NCBI RefSeq assembly: GCF_032362555.1
Contig: NC_083517.1
Span: 2,128,001-2,192,000, forward strand
Length of the DNA stretch: 64,000 bases
Direction of reading: 5' to 3'
Source of the DNA: Amyelois transitella
Lineage: Eukaryota; Arthropoda; Insecta; Lepidoptera; Pyralidae
Shown piece after piece: positions 36,401 through 47,100 of this stretch. The translations under genes were made by a program, and so were the position numbers. Within the stretch, counting starts at the first letter, position 1. Every line of letters begins with the position of its first letter. The notes beneath the pieces were generated by a model, which was not told the DNA's origin, made no database searches, and saw nothing but the letters and a program-made list of their open reading frames with translations.

Positions 36401-39400
36401 ATCGACCAGAACTTGCAGGTGATCACCTTGATATCCCTTCCACACGCACGCGCCCGTGCTCATCTTCCAGATGATCGACCAGAACTTGCAGGTGATCACC
36501 TTGATATCCCTTCCACACGCACGCGCCCGTGCTCATCTTCCAGATGATCGACCAGAACTTGCAGGTGATCACCTTGATATCCCTTCCACACGCACGCGCC
36601 CGTGCTCATCTTCCAGATGATCGACCAGAACTTGCAGGTGATCACCTTGATATCCCTTCCACACGCACGCGCCCGTGCTCATCTTCCAGATGATCGACCA
36701 GAACTTGCAGGTGGAACACGTTCATATCCCTTACCTGCATGTCTTCTTCCACCAGCTTTTAGGTTAGGAGGAGGTTGCATCCTCTGAAACTCAGTCTGGA
36801 GAAGAGCCCGGGGTATGCCTTGGACCCTGGATTGGGAGAGTCTTACGTGCCTTTTCGTACTGATATTATAAATTATCCAGCTTTTATCCACAGCTTCGCA
36901 CGCGTGAATTTAGCGACGCCTAAAAAGAGCAGTTAAATTTTTTAACGCCATCTAACGAAAAGCGATGGAATTGCCACCACATACAAAAAGCAACGAATTG
37001 AACGCCACCTAATCACAAAAAGTAATAAATTTAGCGTCACATAAAAAATAATACAGGTTTTTCGCAAGTACCACGGGAGCTTGAGAGATTCAAATAGTGA
37101 CAGGCTGCTAGCCCAACCCAAAGAAGAATCCCAAGTTTACAAGCCTAACATACCTATAAAACAGATAGTTGTCCTAATCTTCAGTGCCGGGAACTGCACG
37201 ATTAGAGCCACAGTATTTTGAACAGTTTTTATACTAACCTGACCAAAATTAAAGGGTGATGATTTGACTTTTGTATAAATGTCACAGGTGACCGAGACTA
37301 TAAGCAAAGATATCACATTCAAGGCGCTAGTCCTGAGCATTGAGCAAGTCACGCGATTTGGCAACATGTACAGGGAGGGTGTTATTAAGTTCAAGGTGAG
37401 TATTTTTTTATTTCCCAAAATGAGAAATCGTTTTAACATTGGCAACATGTTTCGTTAAAAATTAAGTTGAATCCAAGAACAATAATTACTGGAAAAATAT
37501 TTTGACAAAATCTCGTCATCGCCTTTTTAAATTAGTTAAATGGAAAAGGCTGGTGAATATTATTTACTAGCCGTGCCCGCGGGTCCGTCCGCGTGGAATA
37601 GTTTTTTCATCATGGCATCACTGAACCCCTTAAGGGTGAATATTTTTCCCGGTTATTTTACATACTCCATTATTTCTTCGCTCCTAATAGTTGATGATGA
37701 TTAAGCGTGATGTTATAGCCTTCTTCGATAAATGGTCTATTCAACACAAAAATAATTTTTCAATTCAAACCAGTAGTTCCTGAGATTAGCGCGGTCAAAC
37801 AAACAAGCCCTTCCCTTCCTTCAGCTTTATAATATTAGTATTGATTTGTACTGTCATTTTAACTTTGTACGCAGAACGCCCACTTCTCGGACCGATCACG
37901 AGTGGCCTACTTCACTCACCACATGATCACGATCGTCAACAACAGCTCGCAGATGACGCGCCTCGCGCAGCACACGCACGCGCGCCACTGGCCGCCCGGC
38001 AAGCAGGACCCCGCCGCCGAGCACAAGTTCGACAACATGCTCGCCAGCTTCCAGGTATACGTTGCTATAATCTGGTGTCTTTATACCATTTTAGCTAGAC
38101 AATAGGTAAATGTTTGCAGGCATAAAAGGGAGGATCACTTTTGCCAACATGCTCGCCAACTATTAGGTAAAAACAAGAAAACTTATCAAAACAAATGATT
38201 GTCAGATGTCAAGTAATTATGTGACAGAAATGTGCTTGTGATAACACTGACCTCTTTTACCCAGTTTCCGAGTCAGGCCGGTTAAATTACAAGCTCGCCA
38301 GCTTCGAGTTTGATACTATAAAAATATAAACAATCTCTACAGTAGCAAATACTATAGACCAGTATTTCGCAGACCTTTAATACAAGATCGACAACTTACT
38401 CGCCTAGCTCATTATTAGTCATTCTCTGCGTGTAATGTGGAGTATTGCGAATTTTTAAGATATAAATAGTAGTTAACATCAAATAATTTAAACAATTTGA
38501 CTGATGTTCATTTTATTTCAGTTTAAATACTCCAAAACATTACTCAGCAAGTGACAGTATAGCAAGTCTCTTCTTACAGAAATTAAGAGACGAAGCCGCG
38601 CAGTTCCTTCTAGAAGAAGCGTTCTTAGACCTCGAAGTTCACTTCGACGATCTGTTCACATCGAAATGGGTGACATCAACCATTCCAGTCGACACCATAT
38701 GCATAACACTAGACGATTACTTCCAAGACTACAATCATTTGAGGGAGAAAAACTTTGAGTACGTGATTAACGAAGCGCAGAACTTGGTTTATAAGAAGTA
38801 TATAACCGCTATGTTGTCTAAAAGGATAGTGTTTAAGACTGTAGAAGAAGCACAGCAAGCGTCGACGAAAATTGTGAAGGAAGCCAATCAGATAAGGTCT
38901 TTCTTTAAGAAGATTGCGCCCGAAGAAGTGAATGTTGATTGGCCGTTTGAAGTCATCAGCATGTTGGCTGAGGTGAGTGCTTTAGCAATAAATAGAATTC
39001 CGTAAAACTATATTTCTATACCTATTTCTTTAAAAAATAATGCAATGAAGGTAGTTAAGAACCCGTCGTCATCATCTGTTTTACCGATTACAGTCGGTAA
39101 TAGGTAGCACCGTTTATTGTCAAATATTATAAGTATTAATTATATTTCGCAATAGATGGCGCATATCAAGTATCTTATTTCCTCCAAATAACATTAACTT
39201 CAAGCTGATTTATTTGATTTGTACTTAGGACAAAGCCGAGGGTAACGGCTAGGAATCTTATAAACAGCGAATGAATAAAGATGGATTCATGAAATCAGAT
39301 GTCGTTTTTCGTGTTTTTATTTATACGTATGTAACTTTGATAATTTAATCCAGTAATAGCATGCATAAGAACCAAACATAACCCAAAATATTTTTTTTTT

Positions 39401-40892
39401 TTATAACAAGTTATTCCTTTAAAATAATTTATTAAAAAATTCGGGCCAAAACGCGGATACCTTTCAACCGCTATGACGTCACGTGTTACAAAAAAATTGT
39501 CGTAGTTGTATGTAATGAGTAGTTTTTCGTAGTTATGTTATATTAATATGAATTATATTATACGTTTTATAAATATTGTGCGGTGCCGCAGTGTAAAAGT
39601 ACAACTATTAAAACACCTGAAAAACTGTTTATTCACGTTCCACGTACAAAAACGATGCGGAAAAAGTGGCTTCAATTAGCCCGTCGGGATCCGGCACTTG
39701 TACCTATATCGCAAAGTAAGGTACAAGTGCCGGATCCCATTCATTGGTGTAAGTTTAATAATAATATAATTTACCTTTTCGAGTTTTAAATTACTACTCG
39801 TATAATAATGTATCTTGAGTATATTACTTACATGGATGTCTTCACATTTCTAAATTCAGCAGAGCAGAAGTTACTATTCGTTGCGAAGAAATTAGCTACC
39901 GTAAAGCAATCAATTCTTAAATATCGGTAGTAGTTATAATTAGATTTAAGTTATGTGACGTCAATAAGTGATACCTTGTATCCAATTTTGAAAATAAATC
40001 TATTCTATTCTATTCTAAAAGCAATCCTTCATCTACCCGGCCGGCTACGGGAAGCCGGACGGGTTATGTGGGGCTTGGATCCACTAAAACCACATGGTGC
40101 CATCGCCTACCGCTTTGTTGCCAGGAGCATGAAATGCCCTCGCTCATATTCCTGACGCGGTGGCCGCTTCCAAATTTGAACTATCTGCCTTAATATATCC
40201 ACTTTCCATTATGAGAAAACCTTTAAAAATTCATTCGAAAAGATAATCGAGCAAATTTCTAAGCAGTTGCACACAAACACCATAGTACTTGACAGCGAAA
40301 ATTATTGTATTGCAACACGTGACGTCACGCACTTTGATTGGTGTTCATTGCCACGTGACTTGAGGGCGAAATATTTAATTACATTTTATTAAATAAAAAA
40401 ATAATCCCTTGTTTATTGAGGAAAATATTGATTGGTTTATTATTTTTACTATAGAAACTACCTTTTCGTGGTAAAATTTTATACTTATTTGAGTACAGTC
40501 CACATCCGAATTTTAAGCATGAAATTACAGTCAACGGCAGAGAATACTGACCTATCTATGTTTTATGTTTAAGTATGCCCAGGCGTGATGTTTCTTTGTT
40601 TGTACATTTGCGCTATTAGTATAAAATCGAGTTTCCACTATAGGTACTCCGCTGCCAAGACATAGAGATGCTATCACTCGACCTGCACGGCGTGGTGGCC
40701 AAGTGTCCGGACATGACGGAGGAGCAGCTCGGGCGGCTGCTGGCGCTGCGCGGGGACGTGCCGCGCGCGCACGTGCGCGAGTGCGTGGCCATCGCCCGCG
40801 CCGCGCGCCCCGCCGCCGCCCACCACGCGCACCCGCCGCTGTTCCAGAGCATCGCCTTCAGCGAGCGTCTGCTCGGACACTTCGCCTTGTAG
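30457..40892 (+). CDS. EXOC3: exocyst complex component 3 (Sec6), 11 exons
   Basis: Exons: 30457-30549, 30738-30886, 31193-31388, 31715-31969, 32318-32599, 33041-33223, 34435-34593, 37288-37395, 37875-38054, 38580-38972, 40644-40892; 748 aa (human 745). Sec6 is a core subunit of the exocyst, which tethers post-Golgi vesicles to the plasma membrane. Family signatures run along the whole length: MMQRPGQLEKVEQFKKR near the N terminus, ALRIIEREEKRDQ, the PPGRPKNWRTKAFEVLE block, CVPCFPPHYDIVNKYVNMYH, VSLLTWVLNTY-like LLSWVLNTYPGNELMGNSEL, VLIFQMIDQNLQ, TICITLDDYFQDY and LALRGDVPR. Nearly all junctions are phase 0. Exon 7 runs into a 30-copy 73-bp array that repeats its 3' end and donor, and the last exon runs into a 24-copy 89-bp array that repeats its end and stop; only the first copy of each fits the protein. 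Confidence 0.95.
31449..31628 (+). mobile_element. SINE family A, 3' part, in an EXOC3 intron
   Basis: Starts inside the family at 'GCTCAGCTGCTCAGCTTAAT' and continues to 'GGTGCTGGGAACCATACACC'. The head is absent. Confidence 0.65.
32638..32830 (-). mobile_element. SINE family A in an EXOC3 intron
   Basis: Reverse copy from the 'CGGCACTTTCTCTATTTCC' end to 'CTACCCCGCAAGACATATAG'. It is followed at about 32935-33015 by another repeat with 'GGCATACCCCGAGCTCC' and 'GATGCAACCGGGACT'. Confidence 0.65.
33408..33456. repeat. perfect 23-bp inverted repeat, 3-nt loop, in an EXOC3 intron
   Basis: Arms 33408-33430 and 33434-33456 are exact reverse complements around AAC (inner part GTAAGCT/AGCTTAC). 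Confidence 0.85.
33480..33840. repeat. lepidopteran interspersed repeats in EXOC3 intron 6
   Basis: 33480-33640 resembles the repeat at 8290-8450 ('TTGTATGTTTGTAACATCTC ... AAACTGTTGAACC'). 33745-33840 is a reverse LINE-tail piece with 'TCCCATTGGGGTAGGCAGAG'. Confidence 0.4.
34538..36713 (+). repeat. 73-bp tandem array, 30 copies, over the EXOC3 exon 7 splice donor
   Basis: The unit is 73 bp: the last 56 nt of exon 7 plus the first 17 nt of intron 7, so every copy carries the exon end TTGCAG and the donor GTGATC. The landmark CTCATCTTCC recurs every 73 bp from 34561 to 36678, exactly 29 steps. I saw no base difference between copies. The last copy leaves the array as CAG|GTGGAA and then CATATCCCTTACC, a diverged form of the intron part of the unit, which is probably the ancestral intron start. 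73 is not a multiple of 3, and reading on from copy 1 meets a stop in copy 3 (about 34720). Confidence 0.97.
36903..37055. repeat. degenerate tandem repeat of about 30 bp, five units
   Basis: Loose repeats of a unit like 'AACGCCACCTAATCACAAAA' followed by an AT-rich spacer ('TTTAGCGACGCCTAAAAAGA', 'TTAACGCCATCTAACGAAAA', 'TTTAGCGTCACATAAAAAAT'). Old and diverged, unlike the exact array just upstream. Confidence 0.5.
37568..37843 (+). mobile_element. LINE/RTE-type 3' tail repeat in an EXOC3 intron
   Basis: Starts 'ACTAGCCGTGCCCGCGGGT' and ends 'GCTTTATAATATTAGTATTG', the well-known ends of a very common lepidopteran non-LTR-derived repeat. Ends about 30 bp before the acceptor of exon 9. A related decayed copy lies at about 54895-55036. 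Confidence 0.65.
39100..39576. other. EXOC3 intron 10, left part
   Basis: AT-rich with no recognisable element before the THAP fragment. Confidence 0.35.
39577..39720 (+). pseudogene. THAP zinc-finger fragment in EXOC3 intron 10
   Basis: The frame reads CAVPQCKSTTIKTPEKLFIH, then VPRTKTMRKKWLQLARRDP, the N-terminal half of a THAP domain: the C-x4-C pair (the first two zinc ligands), the F/P core and the conserved Trp. No ATG lies in frame upstream and the C-terminal zinc ligands (C-x2-H) are absent, so it is a fragment. It may come from a THAP-type transposase or from a host THAP gene. It breaks off in the hairpin at 39686-39738. Confidence 0.55.
39686..39738. repeat. perfect 19-bp inverted repeat, 15-nt loop, at the end of the THAP fragment
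   Basis: Arms 39686-39704 (GGGATCCGGCACTTGTACC) and 39720-39738 are exact reverse complements. The left arm is part of the THAP coding text (RDPALVP); the right arm is its inverted copy. Confidence 0.85.
39960..40200. repeat. LINE-like tail and unassigned GC-rich piece
   Basis: 'AAATCTATTCTATTCTATTC' at about 39996-40015 is a typical LINE 3' simple tail. The GC-richer 40030-40170 after it looks like decayed coding sequence with no family I can name. Confidence 0.35.
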
Positions 40893-42942
40893 CGCGCCCC
40901 GCCGCCGCCCACCACGCGCACCCGCCGCTGTTCCAGAGCATCGCCTTCAGCGAGCGTCTGCTCGGACACTTCGCCTTGTAGCGCGCCCCGCCGCCGCCCA
41001 CCACGCGCACCCGCCGCTGTTCCAGAGCATCGCCTTCAGCGAGCGTCTGCTCGGACACTTCGCCTTGTAGCGCGCCCCGCCGCCGCCCACCACGCGCACC
41101 CGCCGCTGTTCCAGAGCATCGCCTTCAGCGAGCGTCTGCTCGGACACTTCGCCTTGTAGCGCGCCCCGCCGCCGCCCACCACGCGCACCCGCCGCTGTTC
41201 CAGAGCATCGCCTTCAGCGAGCGTCTGCTCGGACACTTCGCCTTGTAGCGCGCCCCGCCGCCGCCCACCACGCGCACCCGCCGCTGTTCCAGAGCATCGC
41301 CTTCAGCGAGCGTCTGCTCGGACACTTCGCCTTGTAGCGCGCCCCGCCGCCGCCCACCACGCGCACCCGCCGCTGTTCCAGAGCATCGCCTTCAGCGAGC
41401 GTCTGCTCGGACACTTCGCCTTGTAGCGCGCCCCGCCGCCGCCCACCACGCGCACCCGCCGCTGTTCCAGAGCATCGCCTTCAGCGAGCGTCTGCTCGGA
41501 CACTTCGCCTTGTAGCGCGCCCCGCCGCCGCCCACCACGCGCACCCGCCGCTGTTCCAGAGCATCGCCTTCAGCGAGCGTCTGCTCGGACACTTCGCCTT
41601 GTAGCGCGCCCCGCCGCCGCCCACCACGCGCACCCGCCGCTGTTCCAGAGCATCGCCTTCAGCGAGCGTCTGCTCGGACACTTCGCCTTGTAGCGCGCCC
41701 CGCCGCCGCCCACCACGCGCACCCGCCGCTGTTCCAGAGCATCGCCTTCAGCGAGCGTCTGCTCGGACACTTCGCCTTGTAGCGCGCCCCGCCGCCGCCC
41801 ACCACGCGCACCCGCCGCTGTTCCAGAGCATCGCCTTCAGCGAGCGTCTGCTCGGACACTTCGCCTTGTAGCGCGCCCCGCCGCCGCCCACCACGCGCAC
41901 CCGCCGCTGTTCCAGAGCATCGCCTTCAGCGAGCGTCTGCTCGGACACTTCGCCTTGTAGCGCGCCCCGCCGCCGCCCACCACGCGCACCCGCCGCTGTT
42001 CCAGAGCATCGCCTTCAGCGAGCGTCTGCTCGGACACTTCGCCTTGTAGCGCGCCCCGCCGCCGCCCACCACGCGCACCCGCCGCTGTTCCAGAGCATCG
42101 CCTTCAGCGAGCGTCTGCTCGGACACTTCGCCTTGTAGCGCGCCCCGCCGCCGCCCACCACGCGCACCCGCCGCTGTTCCAGAGCATCGCCTTCAGCGAG
42201 CGTCTGCTCGGACACTTCGCCTTGTAGCGCGCCCCGCCGCCGCCCACCACGCGCACCCGCCGCTGTTCCAGAGCATCGCCTTCAGCGAGCGTCTGCTCGG
42301 ACACTTCGCCTTGTAGCGCGCCCCGCCGCCGCCCACCACGCGCACCCGCCGCTGTTCCAGAGCATCGCCTTCAGCGAGCGTCTGCTCGGACACTTCGCCT
42401 TGTAGCGCGCCCCGCCGCCGCCCACCACGCGCACCCGCCGCTGTTCCAGAGCATCGCCTTCAGCGAGCGTCTGCTCGGACACTTCGCCTTGTAGCGCGCC
42501 CCGCCGCCGCCCACCACGCGCACCCGCCGCTGTTCCAGAGCATCGCCTTCAGCGAGCGTCTGCTCGGACACTTCGCCTTGTAGCGCGCCCCGCCGCCGCC
42601 CACCACGCGCACCCGCCGCTGTTCCAGAGCATCGCCTTCAGCGAGCGTCTGCTCGGACACTTCGCCTTGTAGCGCGCCCCGCCGCCGCCCACCACGCGCA
42701 CCCGCCGCTGTTCCAGAGCATCGCCTTCAGCGAGCGTCTGCTCGGACACTTCGCCTTGTAGCGCGCCCCGCCGCCGCCCACCACGCGCACCCGCCGCTGT
42801 TCCAGAGCATCGCCTTCAGCGAGCGTCTGCTCGGACACTTCGCCTTGTAGCGCGCCCCGCCGCCGCCCACCACGCGCACCCGCCGCTGTTCCAGAGCATC
42901 GCCTTCAGCGAGCGTCTGCTCGGACACTTCGCCTTGTAGCGC
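40803..42942 (+). repeat. 89-bp tandem array, 24 copies, over the EXOC3 stop codon
   Basis: The unit is 89 bp, about 72% G+C, and covers the last part of the EXOC3 coding region (ARPAAAHHAHPPLFQSIAF to the end) with its TAG. The stop recurs every 89 bp from 40890 to 42937, exactly 23 steps, giving 24 copies. I saw no difference between copies. Translation ends in copy 1, so about 2.05 kb of copies would form a GC-rich 3' UTR. On the minus strand the same array gives a series of identical 66-codon frames, a by-product of the repeat. Confidence 0.97.
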
Positions 42943-42964
42943 CCGCCCCGCGCCCCGCCGCCAA

Positions 42965-42970
42965 AATAAA
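42965..42970 (+). terminator. poly(A) signal of EXOC3, just after the 89-bp array
   Basis: AATAAA 23 bp beyond the array. If used, the transcript must contain the whole array in its 3' UTR. Confidence 0.55.
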
Positions 42971-44113
42971 ATATGTCTAAACATTTGCTTATCATTCCTA
43001 TTTTATTTTATATTGTTTTACTTGTAGCAAATAAGCGAAATATATTTAATGTAATAAATACGAGTTACTCTAAAGACTTTTATCATATGCTAAGAAAATA
43101 TTATAAATAGTAAAAGTATTGCAATGTGTTAGTTATAGTAAAAGTATTTAGAACAATTTATTTATATTATATATTTTTAATGAAACAAAGACTATTTGAT
43201 TTTTTTAGTACTTAGGTAAGGTTTTTTCCATTGCATTATCCTAAGCAATAATAGTTCCAAGAAACGACGTGAGTTGTAAATTAATACGATGTGATAACAT
43301 CCTATTTCTATGCGACTATAAAGCCCGTCACACACAAATATATAAATTATAGCAAAGAATATTATTTAAGATATCATTTCTGTTGTAATCTTGACGTTAT
43401 CTTATAGCTAGTTACATATTATTCGACCAAAGAACTAATAAAAACAAGGTTTCATTTAAATATTTTTTATTTCATAATATATAAATTAATTTACAACATT
43501 TTTTTTAAATGTTATCACCTGTCACGTGTTGTATTTTGCTGACATATACAATAAGGTCTTATTATAGCTTTACGTGTGTGACAGGCTTAAAAATAAAACC
43601 AAACCGAATACAATAAGTTCAAGGTAATCCTGATCATGTCTGTCCTCATAAACTTCCTCGACTTTTTGATTTAGAATTTTTATAAGGTTGTCACATTCTA
43701 AGAACAATTTTTAAAAGAATTGACGTGAAAATATTTTATAATACAAAGTTCAATTTATACTACGTACTTACCTAGAATCCTTCTGCGACTACGTTCGCAT
43801 GTAAACTGTCGCCTATGTAATATAAGCTATATCTATTAGTGTAAAGTTTTATACAAATCTGTTTATAAGGTTTTAGTTAACAGTAACACATGCTATATGC
43901 ATGTGTTACTTTAGCATTTTCAAAGGATTTTCGTAAATTCCCACTGTAGCAAACTCACATGCAAAGTAAAGTAATAAAGTATAGGGAATTTCATTCATAC
44001 ATACGAATCTGTAGTGACATCGTATATGGAGCTTGCGAGCTCAAGGCTAATCGTCGAAGGGCGGGCGGAGAGACTTCAGTCGGCCGCGTTTGTGCGTCGG
44101 GCGCGCCGGTGCG
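42971..44113. other. spacer between EXOC3 and the plus-strand Ig gene
   Basis: AT-rich, with small perfect palindromes such as AGTAACACATGC / GCATGTGTTACT at 43882-43910. The GC-richer last 90 bp is probably the 5' UTR of the Ig gene; TTCAGTCGG at about 44075 fits an arthropod initiator (TCAGT). Confidence 0.4.
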
Positions 44114-47100
44114 ATGTTGACCGTGTGCGGGCTGCTGCTCTCTGTGCTGACAGGTAACGATGGACGTGTTTACAAACTTGTTGACATACAAGTTGACGAA
44201 AAGTTGTGTTGCAGAATGTGGGCGTTGGAAGTGCAGTGAGATTTGGATGAAAAAAGTTTGAAAGTTTACCGCTTGTCACGTGTGAAGGGCTAGGTTTTGA
44301 AATATGTATGTTTACATTTTTGGGATTCCTTTTAAGTAGTATGTAATTTGGATGGATTACCTAAGTAAGCCGAAATAATCGTGTGAAGTTCTGTCCGAAA
44401 TATTAGTGGAATTTAGTAAATACTAATGGAACTTTATTATTCTAACATTTTGGCAAACACACATAGTGTTTCCCAAGAATTATCTCACTCTTATTTTAAG
44501 ATATGATCTTATATGATAATTTCGACTCTAATCATATTTCTTCTTCCTATTCCTTACGAATGTAGAGGTCAGTCGCTCCCCAATAGTCTAAGCAATGTCG
44601 GTAGTTATTCAATGTAGTCCTATCACGTATTGGATAATTCAGACTACTGGCGACAGACATAGATCCTGCTAGATACCGCAAATTCCATATGTATGAAAAC
44701 GAAGCATATTATAATGATGTGTTTCAAGGATTTTCTGTTTACATTGAATACATAATGATAAATAAGACAATGTCCCTTATTACGGCTAACTTTTTGGTAG
44801 ATTTTATTGATATCTATATAGCACGTTAAAACATGTTATACTTCATTTAACTACGATCACAACAAATATCCAATGAAACAGGTTCATTGGACACATTGAC
44901 ACGCGAAGTTACGGGATCTACCTAGATGTATGTCTTAGGACAATTCAGATTACTGGCGTAGCGTTGCTCCCGCGCCGCCTAACTGCGGTATTTTTAACAT
45001 TCCCGAGCCACCTCAAGGTTGACCAAGATAGTTGCTTATTCATTTAGATATGACCTAATTTCCCATGGGTCTATAAATAGAATGTGTGGAGATTCAACGT
45101 TTTCAGTTTTATTGGTTTGTGCTCAATTTCTATGGTCGTTTCAATGACAAGTTCATTGGTGTGTTTTTTTTTGCGTCTCAGTCTTTAACGGTGACGTTTT
45201 GGTTGTAAAACATATTTTGAGGGCTTTTATAGATCTTTGAAAAGTTTAAGGAGATTGCTATGTTGTTAGCACAATACTTTCTTGTACCTACATATGTCTA
45301 ATTTAACGTATTACCGCGATATGAGAAATTTCAATTAATGTCCATCACGGACCCTCAAGATAACTCATTCTTAGAAAATAATATCGAGCTAGCCTTATAC
45401 CACCGTTTTCATTTGCGCAGAATAAAACTTATTTTTTTACTGATATCAATCGCATGCTAAGTATCTAAGCGAATTTTGTGTTTTCAGCAAACAGCCATTC
45501 AGATCAGAATACCTAACCTCTTTTATCCGTGACCTACAATAATAAGCACACACAATTTAAAAGCGAAAAACGTGTTAAACCGCTGTTTACATAAAAATTT
45601 GCGTTTACACATTTCAAGCAAGTTTCCATTAAAATAATATGAGTAGCGTGCGCGCCACTCCCTTATAAATCCTACTCATTACGTGAAAACTGCCGTCCCG
45701 CCCTACCCAAACTCACGATTAACAATTTTCTGGATAACATTATCTGAATGCGATGTCAGCATCAAAATATGACGATCCGTATGCTACCGATACCGAGTTC
45801 TAGAGGACACCAGAGTTAAACTCGAGTTAATTTGAATTTCGGAAAATCCTTAGCCCAGAGGAACCTACATGGAACCTTCATATAAGGTATCATAGGCATT
45901 TAACGCCCGCTTAATTTCAATTCAATATATTATTGAATAAAATGATTGGATTAAAAAAATTTTAGAAAAATAGTTTTATTGTCAAAAAAAGAATACAAAA
46001 AACTAACACATATATGTTATCAGTCATATAAGATTATGAAAACAAAGACTTTCTGAATAGCCTGTCACTGGCGTTACTGAACATACAGTTTTTAGTAACG
46101 CCCATATATTTATTTACATTATATCTTAATAAACACATATATTTCGACTTAGAGCCGTACAAAACTTAAAAGTATATTATATTATCTTTTTTTAGATAGC
46201 ATCATAATTATCATTATATGAACTACAAATACTAAAATATTATAATTTTATAACACTTTCAAACATCTCGTAATTTCTACTTAATCATCTATAACAAAAA
46301 TATTTCACTTTTAACATGTTCTATAACAATAGAAGATCAATTTTTAAAGGATTTTAATAAAAAATCAGATTATTATTAAAATGCCTATTGGGCGCTATTC
46401 ACCGTAGGTGGTTAATGACGCCCCAAAACAGTACGTCAATTAACGCCCTGAAATGAAGTAAATTAATATTATAGCTTAAACATAAATGAGATCAGTAATC
46501 AACTTATATAACCTACGGACTATTCAGAGTATCAGTAATCAGTACCGGATCTGTTAAAAGCAAATCATTATGAAATATAACACATCGATTTTCGCCTTGT
46601 ATAAATACGCCCACTTAGGATAATAGCGCCCATACAGGCTATTGACGCCCAAACCTCACGTCACGGGGCGTTATTACCCGAATAGCACCTTGTACCTAGT
46701 TCTCATATTTTCACACATAATTACAAACAAATCAATCAAATTGTCAATGAAATATGAATAAAGATATCTAAATAGAACGCTTATCACAAAATTAGACATG
46801 TAAATTACAGAAAATGAATTAAAACTTACGGATTTGTCGGAGTATTTTTTATAAGAACAGCGTGCACTGCCGGCGTCCTTCAAGTTCGGTTCACAACTGA
46901 GCGACCGATGGCCTGAGCGGCGCCGCGTCGCGTCCGCGCGTTCCTATTGGTTTATTCTATGTGTGCATGAAGTATAACGTAACTCGTGCGACATTATCTC
47001 CGATTTTTAGCATTCGGGCGTTTTTACACATTGGGCGTTAAATGCCATACCTACCTTATAATACATAAATAGTTTTGTTATGTTATATCTACTTGGTATT

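Noticed and set aside
34538-42942. The 73-bp and 89-bp arrays as CRISPR arrays
   Set aside because: Units are directly adjacent with no variable spacers, and the host is a eukaryote. They are plain tandem duplications of exon ends.
40858-42984. Series of identical 66-codon minus-strand frames (MSEQTLAEGDALEQRR...)
   Set aside because: They come from the 89-bp array read backwards, each overlapping the next. They are antisense to the EXOC3 end and have no independent support as genes.
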